The position numbers and the translations under genes are program-made. A DNA stretch of 64,000 nucleotides. It comes from Winogradskyella schleiferi (GTDB lineage: Bacteria > Bacteroidota > Bacteroidia > Flavobacteriales > Flavobacteriaceae). Positions 44,683 to 53,941 of this stretch are shown here, one piece after another. Position 1 is the first letter of the stretch, and every line of letters starts with the position of its first letter. The notes under the pieces were generated by a model, which did not search any database, was not told the DNA's origin, and saw only the letters and a list, made by a program, of their open reading frames with translations. Location of the stretch: positions 1,488,001 through 1,552,000 of the forward strand of contig NZ_CP053351.1 in assembly GCF_013394655.1 (NCBI RefSeq), given 5' to 3'.

Positions 44683-47172
44683 ATGAAACAATTTTTATTC
44701 TTTTCGATTTTTTTTAGTTTTCAATTTTCATTTAGTCAAATTGAATTTCAGGAGCATATTGTTTCAGATATCACCTATGGTTTCTATAGTGATCACTCTG
44801 TATTTAATGTAGATATTGACAATGACGGAGATTTGGACATCTTATATTCTGCTGCTCATAAGATTGGTTGGTATGAAAACATAGGTGGCTTAGGCAATTT
44901 TGCGCCACAGAAATTTATTCTTGTCAATACTAATATTGTATATTCCCCTGTGCATGCAGCAGATTTAGATGGTGATGGTGATATGGATGTTATTGGGAGT
45001 ATTGTTTATGATGATAAAATCGTATGGTTCGAAAACATAGATGGGCTAGGTAACTTCTCAGAAGAACAAGTTATTTTAAATATCCCTTACGGATCTTCTT
45101 CACTCTTTGCAGCAGATATAGATGGTGATAATGATATGGATATAGTTACAGCCTCAGAGGCTCTTGATAAAGTGTCTTGGTTCGAAAACACTGATGGTTT
45201 AGGTTCTTTTGGCGTGGAGCAAATTATTACTACTAATGTGGATTTACCAAGGTCTGTTTATGTCACAGATATAGATGGTGATGGCGATTTGGATGTGCTA
45301 TCTTCTTCTGTATTTGATGATAAAATTGCTTGGTATGAAAACACAGATGGCTTAGGGACCTTTGGAGTTCAACAAGTAATTATCAATGTAGCTTATGGTG
45401 CTTCTTCTGTTTTTTCATCTGATATAGATGGTGATGGAGATATGGATGTACTATCATCATCAAGAAGTGATAATAAAATCGCTTGGTATGAAAACACTGA
45501 TGGGCTAGGGAATTTTGGAAATCAACAGCTTATAAGTAACATGGCTATGTTTGCATTAAATGTGTTATCTGCAGATTTAGATGGTGATGGAGATATGGAT
45601 GTACTCTCTGCTTCATATGATGATAATAAAATAGCTTGGTACGAAAATCTAGATGGTTTAGGTAGTTTTGGTTCCCAACAAGTGATGACCACTTCTGCAA
45701 CAAGAGCTAAATTTGTCCAAGCAGGAGACTTTGATAATGATGGTGATTTAGATGCAGTATCTGCCTTTAGAAGTGGTTTATTCTATCATGAAAACAGTGA
45801 TGGGTTAGGTTCATTTGAGCAAGAGCGATTAATTACAAGAGGGCAAGCTATATGTAAGCCCTATGTAATTTATGCAGATGATATGGATGGTGATGGTAAC
45901 ATGGATATATTATCTTCTTCGTATTTTCTGGACAATCAGATTTGTGAAGAAAAATTGGTATGGTATAAAAATAGTGATGGTTTAGGATCGTTTGGGTTTT
46001 ATGAAGAAATAAGTAATAACTTTAAGGCACAGGAAATATATACAGCTGATTTAGATGGCGATGGAGACAAAGATGTATTAACATCTAATTGGGATGAGAA
46101 TGATAACCCAATTTGGTATGAAAATTTAGATGGTTTAGGAAATTTTACAGACCAAGAGATTGATATAAATACCATAGCATATGGTATTGGTATTCAAGCG
46201 GAAGATATGGATAATGATGGTGATTTAGACATTATTATGTCTAACAGAAATTCAATGGCTGAATCTGGTTTGTTCTGGCATGAAAACATCGATGGTTTAG
46301 CTTCATTTGGAGCGCCACAGATGATAATGCAAGTGCCAGGTTTTTCGCCTCCTCATTCATTCGATATATCAGATATTGATGGTGATGGTGATAAAGATAT
46401 ATTTGTAATGAATGGTACATTTAACTTAAGTTGGATTGAAAATCTTAATGGGCAAGGTCTCTTTGGTGAGCCACAATTGATTGATGCTACCGATAACATT
46501 GCTAATATTTTTTTACAGTCTCTGCACGCAGTAGATTTAGATAATGATGGCAATATCGATATTGTTTGCTCTTCCCCAATGGAAGATAAAATCGTTTGGT
46601 ACAAAAATTTAGATGAACAAGGACAGTTTGGTTCTCAGCAAATACTAACTAATGATGCGGCTTTTGTAAATACAGTTTATACTGCAGATGTTGATAATGA
46701 TGGTGATTTGGATGTATTGTCGGCTTCCTATTATGATGATAAAATTGCTTATTATAAAAACATGGGTTTAGGGGTTTTTAGTTCTCAACAAGTAATATCA
46801 GTTACTGCGGATGGTGCAACTTCAGTATATGTGGCAGATATCAATAATGATGGTAAAATTGATGTTCTTTCATCCTCCTCTGAAGATAGCAAAATTGCTT
46901 GGTATGGAAACATTTCTACTCTGTCAGTGAGTAGTCATGCGCTTAACTCAATAAAATTATTTCCGAATCCTACAAAAAACCAATTAAACATTACATCCAA
47001 GACGATCATTAATAGATTAACCATATTCGATATTAATGGCAGACTATTGAGCGAAATTGAATTATCGAATTCAGAATATACCTTAGATGTTTCAACTTTA
47101 ACTAAAGGCGTGTATTTCTTGGAAATAAAATCTGGCGAATCAAAATCGACCAAAAAGTTTATAAAGCACTAG
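44683..47172 (+). CDS. secreted VCBS/FG-GAP repeat protein, T9SS type A cargo
   Basis: 829 residues. Signal peptide about 1-18 (MKQFLFFSIFFSFQFSFS). Then about 14 VCBS/FG-GAP units of 48-58 residues, nearly the whole protein, each built as D(I/L)DGDGDxDVLSSS ... KIAWYENxDGLGxF with a calcium-loop-like acidic motif; probably a beta-propeller pair. C-terminal 75 residues are a T9SS type A sorting domain (LFPNPTKNQLNI, FDINGRLLSEI, KGVYFLEIKSGES). Close relative of the 1185-residue protein upstream but without the beta-sandwich middle domains. The units are so alike at DNA level that copy-number change by recombination is likely. Confidence 0.92.
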   Translation: MKQFLFFSIFFSFQFSFSQIEFQEHIVSDITYGFYSDHSVFNVDIDNDGDLDILYSAAHKIGWYENIGGLGNFAPQKFILVNTNIVYSPVHAADLDGDGDMDVIGSIVYDDKIVWFENIDGLGNFSEEQVILNIPYGSSSLFAADIDGDNDMDIVTASEALDKVSWFENTDGLGSFGVEQIITTNVDLPRSVYVTDIDGDGDLDVLSSSVFDDKIAWYENTDGLGTFGVQQVIINVAYGASSVFSSDIDGDGDMDVLSSSRSDNKIAWYENTDGLGNFGNQQLISNMAMFALNVLSADLDGDGDMDVLSASYDDNKIAWYENLDGLGSFGSQQVMTTSATRAKFVQAGDFDNDGDLDAVSAFRSGLFYHENSDGLGSFEQERLITRGQAICKPYVIYADDMDGDGNMDILSSSYFLDNQICEEKLVWYKNSDGLGSFGFYEEISNNFKAQEIYTADLDGDGDKDVLTSNWDENDNPIWYENLDGLGNFTDQEIDINTIAYGIGIQAEDMDNDGDLDIIMSNRNSMAESGLFWHENIDGLASFGAPQMIMQVPGFSPPHSFDISDIDGDGDKDIFVMNGTFNLSWIENLNGQGLFGEPQLIDATDNIANIFLQSLHAVDLDNDGNIDIVCSSPMEDKIVWYKNLDEQGQFGSQQILTNDAAFVNTVYTADVDNDGDLDVLSASYYDDKIAYYKNMGLGVFSSQQVISVTADGATSVYVADINNDGKIDVLSSSSEDSKIAWYGNISTLSVSSHALNSIKLFPNPTKNQLNITSKTIINRLTIFDINGRLLSEIELSNSEYTLDVSTLTKGVYFLEIKSGESKSTKKFIKH

Positions 47173-47174
47173 TC

Positions 47175-47203
47175 TGTCAATCAGAGCGTAGCGAAGCATC
47201 TCA
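47175..47203. repeat. degenerate TGTCA...ATCTCA repeat
   Basis: TGTCAATCAGAGCGTAGCGAAGCATCTCA immediately after the stop of the repeat protein; a decayed relative of the 32233-32274 family. Confidence 0.4.
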
Positions 47204-47215
47204 TTATCATACACA

Positions 47216-47248
47216 AAAACCTTTCAAGATTAAGTTTTGAAAGGTTTT
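47216..47248. terminator. bidirectional terminator
   Basis: 12-bp perfect stem (47216-47227 with 47237-47248) between convergent genes, with T tract on the plus strand side and A run on the other. Confidence 0.8.
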
Positions 47249-47262
47249 CTTGTCCCTTAAAT

Positions 47263-47538
47263 TCAATCACATTCAATTCTAAAAACCTCTCTCTCAGTAG
47301 CACCTGTTAGTGGTACGGAATAATCAGTTTCATTTTGACATACAACAGACTCACGAGCGGTTTCTTGATAGTCTAGATACCAAATGTCTGTAGTTTCTTC
47401 GAGATTTTTAGACTCAATATAGGTGACGCGTTCACATGCACAATTTTCTTCTGGTGGTTCTAGATCTGCAGAGCAGCCAGATAATGCAAAATTAGACATA
47501 AGCGCAACCGCTAACATTGTTGGTAGTTGTTTTTTCAT
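47263..47538 (-). CDS. small lipoprotein of unknown function
   Basis: 91 residues from the ATG at 47538 (MKKQLPTMLAVALMSNF); an upstream TTG at 47562 would only add eight residues before a well-formed signal. Lipobox FALSGC puts the lipidated Cys near residue 22. The mature part (about 70 residues) is acidic with four further Cys, ending REVFRIECD, suggesting disulfides outside the cytoplasm. I do not recognise the family. Monocistronic. Confidence 0.7.
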   Translation of the reverse strand: MKKQLPTMLAVALMSNFALSGCSADLEPPEENCACERVTYIESKNLEETTDIWYLDYQETARESVVCQNETDYSVPLTGATEREVFRIECD

Positions 47539-47814
47539 GGTTAAGTAAATTTGGGAGAACAAACTAGAGAATAATTCTACACCTAAGCAAATATTTATCC
47601 ATAAAACGTATATAATATTCGATGAAATGCATTTTTTGACAAATATATAAGGTAAAATTCTTACATTTTATGTTGAAAAGTCTCATAATTGGTCGCTCAT
47701 ATTTTGATTAATCCTTTTGGTATTTACGGTCGCTAATGCGAATATTTTTAATTAGAGGAGTTCGGATTAAGACCATAGAAATAGTTATATTTATAGTTTA
47801 TTCAGATTGATTAC

Positions 47815-50121
47815 ATGAAAAAAACGGCATCCCAGAAAGCAAATACATCAGAATCATTTACAGATTTAAAGACTAAAACACCACCAAAAAATAGTGTGGG
47901 ATTTGGTGCTATAAAATCGGTTGTAGGACATGTGTTTAGGTATATGAAACTGAGTGATGCAGTTAAAATTTCGACAACCCTAAACCAAAAAGGTGGCTTT
48001 GACTGTCCTGGTTGTGCTTGGCCAGATCCAGATGATGAACGGTCAGCATTAGGCGAATACTGCGAAAATGGGATGAAGGCCATGGCTGAAGAAGCCCAAA
48101 AAAACGTCATTTCTTCTGATTTTTTCGCTAGAAATTCCGTTGATGAAATTTCAAATTGGTCAGATTTTGAAATTGGAAAAACAGGACGACTTAAAGAACC
48201 TATGTTTTTAGCAGAAGGCGCAACACATTACCAACCTATGTCTTGGGAAAATGCATTTATAAAAGTCGCCGAGCATTTGAATGCCTTAAATAATCCAGAT
48301 GAAGCTGTGTTCTATACGTCTGGTAGAACCACTAACGAAGCCGCATTTTTGTACCAATTATTTGTACGGGAATTTGGTACGGCAAATTTACCCGATTGTT
48401 CCAACATGTGCCATGAAGCTAGTGGTAGTGCGTTGTCTGAAACTTTGGGTATCGGAAAAGGATCCGTAACTTTAGATGATTTATATAAAGCTGAAGTGGT
48501 TATGGTCATTGGACAAAATCCAGGAACTAACCATCCAAGAATGTTGAACGCTTTAGAGAAATGCAAAAAGAACGGAGGAAAAATCATAGCCGTCAATCCA
48601 CTTCCCGAAGCCGGATTAATTAAATTCACAAATCCTCAAAGCCCAAAAAAACTACTAACAGGAGGCACCAAAATAGCTGATGTTTTTGTGCCGGTTACTA
48701 TCAATGGAGATGTGGCGTTTATAAAAGCTTTGCTTCTTAAGTTATTGGAAGAACAAACTCTAATAGGAAATGTGTTTGATAAAGCATTTATTGAAGACTA
48801 TACACATAACTATGAGGCTTTTATTTCAGATTTAAAAACTTATGATTTTGAAGACTGTTTGAAAGCGTCTGGAGTAAGCCGTGAAATTTTTGATGACACT
48901 TTCAATTTAATTCTTAATAATCAAAAAATTATTATTTGTTGGGCCATGGGATTGACACAGCATCAGAATGCAGTGGATAATATTCGAGAGTTAGTGAATC
49001 TATTATTATTAAAGGGAAGTATAGGCAAGGAAGGCGCAGGTACTTGTCCGGTTCGTGGTCATTCTAATGTGCAAGGCGACAGAACCGTGGGTATTTGGGA
49101 ATCAGCACCTCAAGCGTTTTTAGATAAAATTGAAGACAAATACGGATTTAAACCCACTACAAAACATGGCTATTCGGTTATTGATGCTATCAAAGCCATG
49201 TACGAAAAAGAGGCTAAAGTATTTTTTGGTTTAGGCGGTAATTTTATTTCTGCTGTACCAGACACCAACTATTCGGCACAGGCATTGGCAAACTGTAATT
49301 TAACCGTTCACGTCAGCACCAAATTAAACCGATCCCATTTAGTGACAGGAAAAGAAGCCTTAATATTACCTTGTTTGGGACGTTCGGAAAAAGATTATCA
49401 GAAATCAGGAATCCAAACTCAAAGTGTAGAAAATTCCATGGGCATTGTATCATCCACCAAAGGCATTTTGGAACCGTGTTCCGATGCACTTTTGAGTGAA
49501 GTTGCCGTCGTCTGTAATATTGCCTATGCTACTTTGAAAAACCGTACAAAAATTGATTGGTTACACTATAAAGATGATTATGCGTTGGTTCGTAATGATA
49601 TTCAAGATGTGGTTGCTGGCTTCGACGATTATAATACACGTTTAAAACAACCAACAGGATTTTATTTGCCCAATGGCGCCCGTGAACGGAATTTTAAAAC
49701 CGAAACAGGAAAAGCCAATTTTTCTTTAAATAAATTACCAAAGTGGAAATTAAAAGCTAATGAATTAATTATGATGACCATTAGAAGTCATGACCAATTT
49801 AACACGACTATTTATGGTCTAAACGATCGTTATCGTGGTATATTCAATGAGCGTCGCATTATTTTTATGAATCGTGATGATATGGAATCAAGAGGATTAG
49901 TTGAGCAAGATGTGGTCAGTTTGAAGTCTGAATTTAATGGTGTTATTCGAGAAGCACATCATTTTAAAGTGATTGGGTACGATATTCCCAGAAATTGCTG
50001 TGCCACTTATTTTCCAGAAACTAATGTGTTGGTGCCATTAGATAGTTTTGCACATACGGCGAAAACACCAGCTTCTAAAAGTGTAATTATTACAGTGGAA
50101 AAGTCAATATCTAGTTTTTAG
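47815..50121 (+). CDS. FdhF/YdeP-family molybdopterin oxidoreductase
   Basis: 768 residues. Matches the YdeP branch of the formate-dehydrogenase-like molybdoenzymes: N-terminal GGFDCPGCAWPDPDDER and GEYCENGMKA blocks, SGRTTNEAAFLYQLFVREFGT near residue 165, and GQNPGTNHPRM near 235. Also present are GTCPVRGHSNVQGDR (cofactor binding) near 405 and the C-terminal cofactor-binding domain with RSHDQFNTTIYGLNDRYRG near 660. YdeP contributes to acid resistance in E. coli; its substrate is unknown. The Cys pattern is not the full CxxCxxxC [4Fe-4S] motif of FdhF. No fdhD, molybdopterin synthesis or electron-partner gene lies in the window. Cytoplasmic. Confidence 0.93.
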   Translation: MKKTASQKANTSESFTDLKTKTPPKNSVGFGAIKSVVGHVFRYMKLSDAVKISTTLNQKGGFDCPGCAWPDPDDERSALGEYCENGMKAMAEEAQKNVISSDFFARNSVDEISNWSDFEIGKTGRLKEPMFLAEGATHYQPMSWENAFIKVAEHLNALNNPDEAVFYTSGRTTNEAAFLYQLFVREFGTANLPDCSNMCHEASGSALSETLGIGKGSVTLDDLYKAEVVMVIGQNPGTNHPRMLNALEKCKKNGGKIIAVNPLPEAGLIKFTNPQSPKKLLTGGTKIADVFVPVTINGDVAFIKALLLKLLEEQTLIGNVFDKAFIEDYTHNYEAFISDLKTYDFEDCLKASGVSREIFDDTFNLILNNQKIIICWAMGLTQHQNAVDNIRELVNLLLLKGSIGKEGAGTCPVRGHSNVQGDRTVGIWESAPQAFLDKIEDKYGFKPTTKHGYSVIDAIKAMYEKEAKVFFGLGGNFISAVPDTNYSAQALANCNLTVHVSTKLNRSHLVTGKEALILPCLGRSEKDYQKSGIQTQSVENSMGIVSSTKGILEPCSDALLSEVAVVCNIAYATLKNRTKIDWLHYKDDYALVRNDIQDVVAGFDDYNTRLKQPTGFYLPNGARERNFKTETGKANFSLNKLPKWKLKANELIMMTIRSHDQFNTTIYGLNDRYRGIFNERRIIFMNRDDMESRGLVEQDVVSLKSEFNGVIREAHHFKVIGYDIPRNCCATYFPETNVLVPLDSFAHTAKTPASKSVIITVEKSISSF

Positions 50122-50209
50122 AAATTATAAGCATATATACATCTCGAAAGGATACTTGTAATATGCTGATTTAAAATACTTTTCATACATTTAGGGGAAA
50201 CAAAGTTAT

Positions 50210-51748
50210 ATGCTCAAAAAAGTTTTCGCCAGTGCTGTTTTTGGTGTGGAAGCGTCCACCATTACCGTTGAGGTTAACGTTGATAAAGGTGTAGGTTACC
50301 ATTTGGTCGGATTGCCAGATAATGCTATTAAAGAAAGTAATTACAGAATAGCTGCAGCACTTCAGAATAATGGTTACCGAATTCCGGGTAAAAAGATAAC
50401 CATAAACATGGCACCTGCCGATTTGAGAAAAGAAGGTTCGGCATACGATTTAACTTTAGCCTTAGGCATCTTAGCAGCAACAGACCAAATAAAAGCCGAG
50501 AATTTAGAAGATTATCTCATTATGGGAGAATTATCCTTAGATGGAAGCTTGCAACCGTTTAAAGGTGCTTTGCCGATTGCTGTTAAAGCTAGGGAAGAAG
50601 GCTTTAAAGGTATAATATTACCCATTCAGAATGCTAAAGAAGCGGCTATCGTCGATAATCTGAAAGTGTTTGGCGTAGAAAACATTATGCAGGTCATCAA
50701 TCATTTCGACAAAGGCGAACCTTTAGAGCAAACCATCATTAACACTAGGGAGGAGTTTTATAAAAGCTTGGATTTTCCGGAATACGATTTTGCAGATGTC
50801 AAAGGGCAAGAATCCATAAAACGCTGTATGGAAATTGCTGCAGCAGGAGGTCATAATATTATTCTTATTGGTCCACCAGGTTCTGGAAAAACCATGTTGG
50901 CAAAACGTTTGCCAAGTATTTTACCACCAATGACATTGCATGAAGCCTTGGAAACTACCAAAATTCATTCAGTGGTTGGTCGTGTAAAGGCACATGCAGG
51001 ACTGATGGCACAACGACCGTTTAGAAGTCCACATCATACAATTTCGAACGTTGCCCTCGTTGGTGGCGGAAGTTACCCACAACCAGGAGAAATTTCCTTA
51101 TCTCATAATGGTGTATTGTTTTTAGATGAATTGCCAGAGTTTAAACGTGAAGTTTTAGAAGTGATGCGTCAGCCACTTGAAGATCGGGAAGTCACCATTT
51201 CCAGAGCAAAATTCACGGTCACATATCCATCGTCATTTATGTTGGTGGCAAGTATGAATCCAAGTCCTAGTGGTTATTTTAATGATCCAGATGCGCCAAT
51301 AACCTCATCGCCAGCGGAAATGCAGAGGTATATGGGAAAGATTTCTGGACCACTTTTAGACAGAATTGATATTCATATTGAAGTCACTCCTGTGCCTTTT
51401 GAAAAACTTTCGGACGACCGAAAAGGTGAATCTTCAGTGGACATTAGAAAACGAGTGACCAAAGCCAGGGAAAAACAAACCGAACGTTTTAAGGATTTGG
51501 AAAATATTCATTACAACGCACAGATGAACACCAAGCAAATTCGAAAATATTGCAAGTTGGATGAGGCATCCATGCAATTACTTAAATCTGCGATGGAACG
51601 ACTTAATTTATCCGCCAGAGCCTATGATAGGATTTTAAAAGTAGCAAGAACAATTGCAGATTTAGAAGGTTCGCAAGATGTTTTGGGCGCTCATATTAGT
51701 GAAGCGATTCAATATCGTAGTTTGGATCGTGATGGTTGGTTAGGCTAA
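50210..51748 (+). CDS. comM: ComM/YifB-family Mg-chelatase-like AAA ATPase
   Basis: 512 residues. N-terminal Lon-protease-like ChlI domain (about 20-140, with VEVNVDKGVGYHLVGLPD), AAA+ domain with Walker A GPPGSGKT near residue 224, Walker B GVLFLDELPEF near 303, arginine-finger region near 390, and the C-terminal Mg_chelatase_C domain with LSARAYDRILKVARTIADL. In naturally competent bacteria ComM is a helicase promoting branch migration during transformation; it is widespread even in species not known to be competent. Stands alone, 88 bases after the YdeP gene. Confidence 0.95.
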   Translation: MLKKVFASAVFGVEASTITVEVNVDKGVGYHLVGLPDNAIKESNYRIAAALQNNGYRIPGKKITINMAPADLRKEGSAYDLTLALGILAATDQIKAENLEDYLIMGELSLDGSLQPFKGALPIAVKAREEGFKGIILPIQNAKEAAIVDNLKVFGVENIMQVINHFDKGEPLEQTIINTREEFYKSLDFPEYDFADVKGQESIKRCMEIAAAGGHNIILIGPPGSGKTMLAKRLPSILPPMTLHEALETTKIHSVVGRVKAHAGLMAQRPFRSPHHTISNVALVGGGSYPQPGEISLSHNGVLFLDELPEFKREVLEVMRQPLEDREVTISRAKFTVTYPSSFMLVASMNPSPSGYFNDPDAPITSSPAEMQRYMGKISGPLLDRIDIHIEVTPVPFEKLSDDRKGESSVDIRKRVTKAREKQTERFKDLENIHYNAQMNTKQIRKYCKLDEASMQLLKSAMERLNLSARAYDRILKVARTIADLEGSQDVLGAHISEAIQYRSLDRDGWLG

Positions 51749-51751
51749 CAA

Positions 51752-51775
51752 ATTCCTGCGAAAGTAGGAATCTCA
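51752..51775. repeat. ATTCCTGCGAAAGTAGGAATCTCA repeat fragment
   Basis: Small hairpin (ATTCCT/AGGAAT around GCGAAAGT) 4 bases after comM, belonging to the TGTCATTCC...GGAATCTCA family in its short CCTGCGAAAGCAGGAATC form. Confidence 0.55.
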
Positions 51776-51985
51776 TAATTTAAAATCACAAACAGAAGCA
51801 TAGGCCACGTCAATGTAAACAAAACTTCTGCAGAACCTCAAATTTCATAATACTTATGGATGCTTATTTAATACTTCACAGAAATAAAGGAGCAAAAATT
51901 CCGATAATTTCATTAAAAAGATAATTTTTTTCAAAAAACACCGCAACCTTTTCAGTTTTTTCCATCTTATAATAAAACAACCATT

Positions 51986-53266
51986 ATGAAAAACAAACTT
52001 CTACCCTTAGTTCTAGTTGTAACAATGTGTTTACAACTTACAAATTGTAATACTGACGACGATAGCAATGATCTTATAGATCCTGTCGCAGTTACTGTTC
52101 CTGTGATAAAATCCAAAACGGCAATGCGGAATGCTATTGCAATTACAAATCCACAACCGACCAATGCAGACGGAAAAATATATGTCTATGACAATTTACT
52201 GTTTTACATTGCTCAAAACTCTGGAATACATGTGTTTAATAATCAAAACCCAGCAAATCCTCAAAATATAGCCTTTATAGAGTTGGAAGGGGTAAACGAT
52301 ATTTCAATTAAAAATGATATACTCTATGCTGATAATTATATGGATTTAGTGGTATTTGATATTAGTAATGTGTCAGATATAGAGCTTGTAAATATAGAGG
52401 AAGACATATTAGTCTTTTACGCCTTATATCCTGACGATATTTTATATTACCAATCTAATATTTATCCAGATAATGAAGATGAATTTATTGCAGGCCATGC
52501 CATAGTCAATATGGAAAGAACTGAAGTTGAAAATAACCCAGAATTTTATTATTGGAGTTCAGATGTATTTATTACCTTTTTTGATACTGCTGCTTCTGCT
52601 GGTAATAATATAGGTGTTGGAGGGTCTTATGCTAAGTTCCAAATTTATGGCGATGCATTATATACGCTTGACGACTATAAATTGAATACGTTCAATATTT
52701 CGGATTATAATAATATTTCCTTAACCTCTGAGACCTGGATGGGAGGTTGGTTTGGCGGTGTGCTCGAAACGACTTTTATCCTAAAGGATTATTTGTTTAT
52801 TGGTGCAACCGACGGTATGCATATCGTTGACTTGCAAGATGAATTCAATCCCACTTATACCTCATCTTTTACGCATGCTACAGGTTGCGATCCCGTAGTT
52901 GTAGAACAAAACACGGCCTATATTACGGTAAGAGGTGGAAATACATGTGGTGCCATTGAGGATCAAGTTAATGTTATTGATGTTTCGGATATAAGTTCTC
53001 CCGTAGAACATTCTACATATTTTTTATCTAATCCTTATGGTTTAGGTATTAGAAATCACGTCTTATATGTATGTAATGATGATGGCATAAATGTGTTTGA
53101 TGCTCAAAATCCAAACAACATCATACTGGAAAATACCTATCAAACGATTTCCAAAGATGTTATTCCATTATCTACTCATTTAATTTCTGTAGGAGAAAAT
53201 GTAATTCATCAATATAATTATGCAGATAATTTTGGGTTGGAGCTTATTAGTACGCTCCAGTTTTAA
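51986..53266 (+). CDS. LVIVD-repeat lipoprotein
   Basis: 426 residues. Signal peptide with lipobox LQLTNC (Cys about residue 21), then an acidic tether TDDDSND. The rest is built of LVIVD-type repeats (IHVFNNQNPANPQNI, LVVFDISNVSDIELV, MHIVDLQDEFNPTYT, VNVIDVSDISSPVEH, INVFDAQNPNNIIL), which fold as beta-propeller blades. Predicted outer-membrane-anchored surface or periplasmic lipoprotein; no enzymatic motif. Followed by the sigma/anti-sigma pair, 120 bases away; a functional link is not evident. Confidence 0.9.
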   Translation: MKNKLLPLVLVVTMCLQLTNCNTDDDSNDLIDPVAVTVPVIKSKTAMRNAIAITNPQPTNADGKIYVYDNLLFYIAQNSGIHVFNNQNPANPQNIAFIELEGVNDISIKNDILYADNYMDLVVFDISNVSDIELVNIEEDILVFYALYPDDILYYQSNIYPDNEDEFIAGHAIVNMERTEVENNPEFYYWSSDVFITFFDTAASAGNNIGVGGSYAKFQIYGDALYTLDDYKLNTFNISDYNNISLTSETWMGGWFGGVLETTFILKDYLFIGATDGMHIVDLQDEFNPTYTSSFTHATGCDPVVVEQNTAYITVRGGNTCGAIEDQVNVIDVSDISSPVEHSTYFLSNPYGLGIRNHVLYVCNDDGINVFDAQNPNNIILENTYQTISKDVIPLSTHLISVGENVIHQYNYADNFGLELISTLQF

Positions 53267-53386
53267 CGCTATAAAAATTATCCTTTGTCAGTTGTTCCAA
53301 ATCTATTAACGGCTAAAAATACTATTGCAATGTTAAGATGCTAATGAAATCTAACATTTTCGGTAAACATATAGATAAGTACCAAT

Positions 53387-53941
53387 TTGGATAAAGAACT
53401 ACGAATACTCATACAAAAATGTGTAGAGCAAGATAGGGAAGGGCAGCGTGAATTATACACGTTGCTTTCTCCAGTTTTGTATGGTATCTGTTTGAAATAT
53501 ATGAAGAACAAAGTCGAGGCAGATGACGTCTTTCAGGATGCCTTTATTATTCTATTTCAAAAAATTGATCAATATAGGTTTGAAGGCAGTTTTGAGGGTT
53601 GGGCGAAACGAATTTTCGTAAATGAAGCCTTAGAGGTTTTGCGAAAAAAACAGCGTCGACTTCATGTTGCGATTGAAGATTTTAATTTAAATACGGATGC
53701 AGAAGATAATAGTCATCACATTGATCTTGTTTTAACCCAGGAAGAGTTGTTAAATCACATTCGGGAGTTACCAGATCATTATAGAATGGTTTTCAATCTT
53801 TACGTTTTTGAGGATTATAGCCATAAAACAATCGCAAATAAACTAAAAATTGCTGTAGGAACATCAAAATCGTTATTAAGTAGAGCTAAAAGTATGCTGA
53901 GATCTAAAATTAATGAAGAATTAAAGAAAAAAGTGTCATGA
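53387..53941 (+). CDS. ECF-type RNA polymerase sigma factor
   Basis: 184 residues from a TTG start (MDKELRILIQKCVEQ). Region 2 at about 22-90 (LYGICLKYMKNKVEADDVFQDAFIILFQKI, GSFEGWAKRIFVNEALEVLR) and region 4 at about 120-175 (LPDHYRMVFNLYVFEDYSHKTIANKLKIAVGTSKSLLSRAKSMLR). Belongs to the common Bacteroidota ECF type. Its stop overlaps the start of the next gene by 4 bases (ATGA), so the two are translationally coupled; the downstream membrane protein is therefore its likely anti-sigma factor. Confidence 0.94.
   Translation: MDKELRILIQKCVEQDREGQRELYTLLSPVLYGICLKYMKNKVEADDVFQDAFIILFQKIDQYRFEGSFEGWAKRIFVNEALEVLRKKQRRLHVAIEDFNLNTDAEDNSHHIDLVLTQEELLNHIRELPDHYRMVFNLYVFEDYSHKTIANKLKIAVGTSKSLLSRAKSMLRSKINEELKKKVS

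Noticed and set aside
44683..47172. Regular repeats considered as CRISPR or satellite DNA
   Set aside because: They are in-frame protein repeats (VCBS units) with third-position variation.
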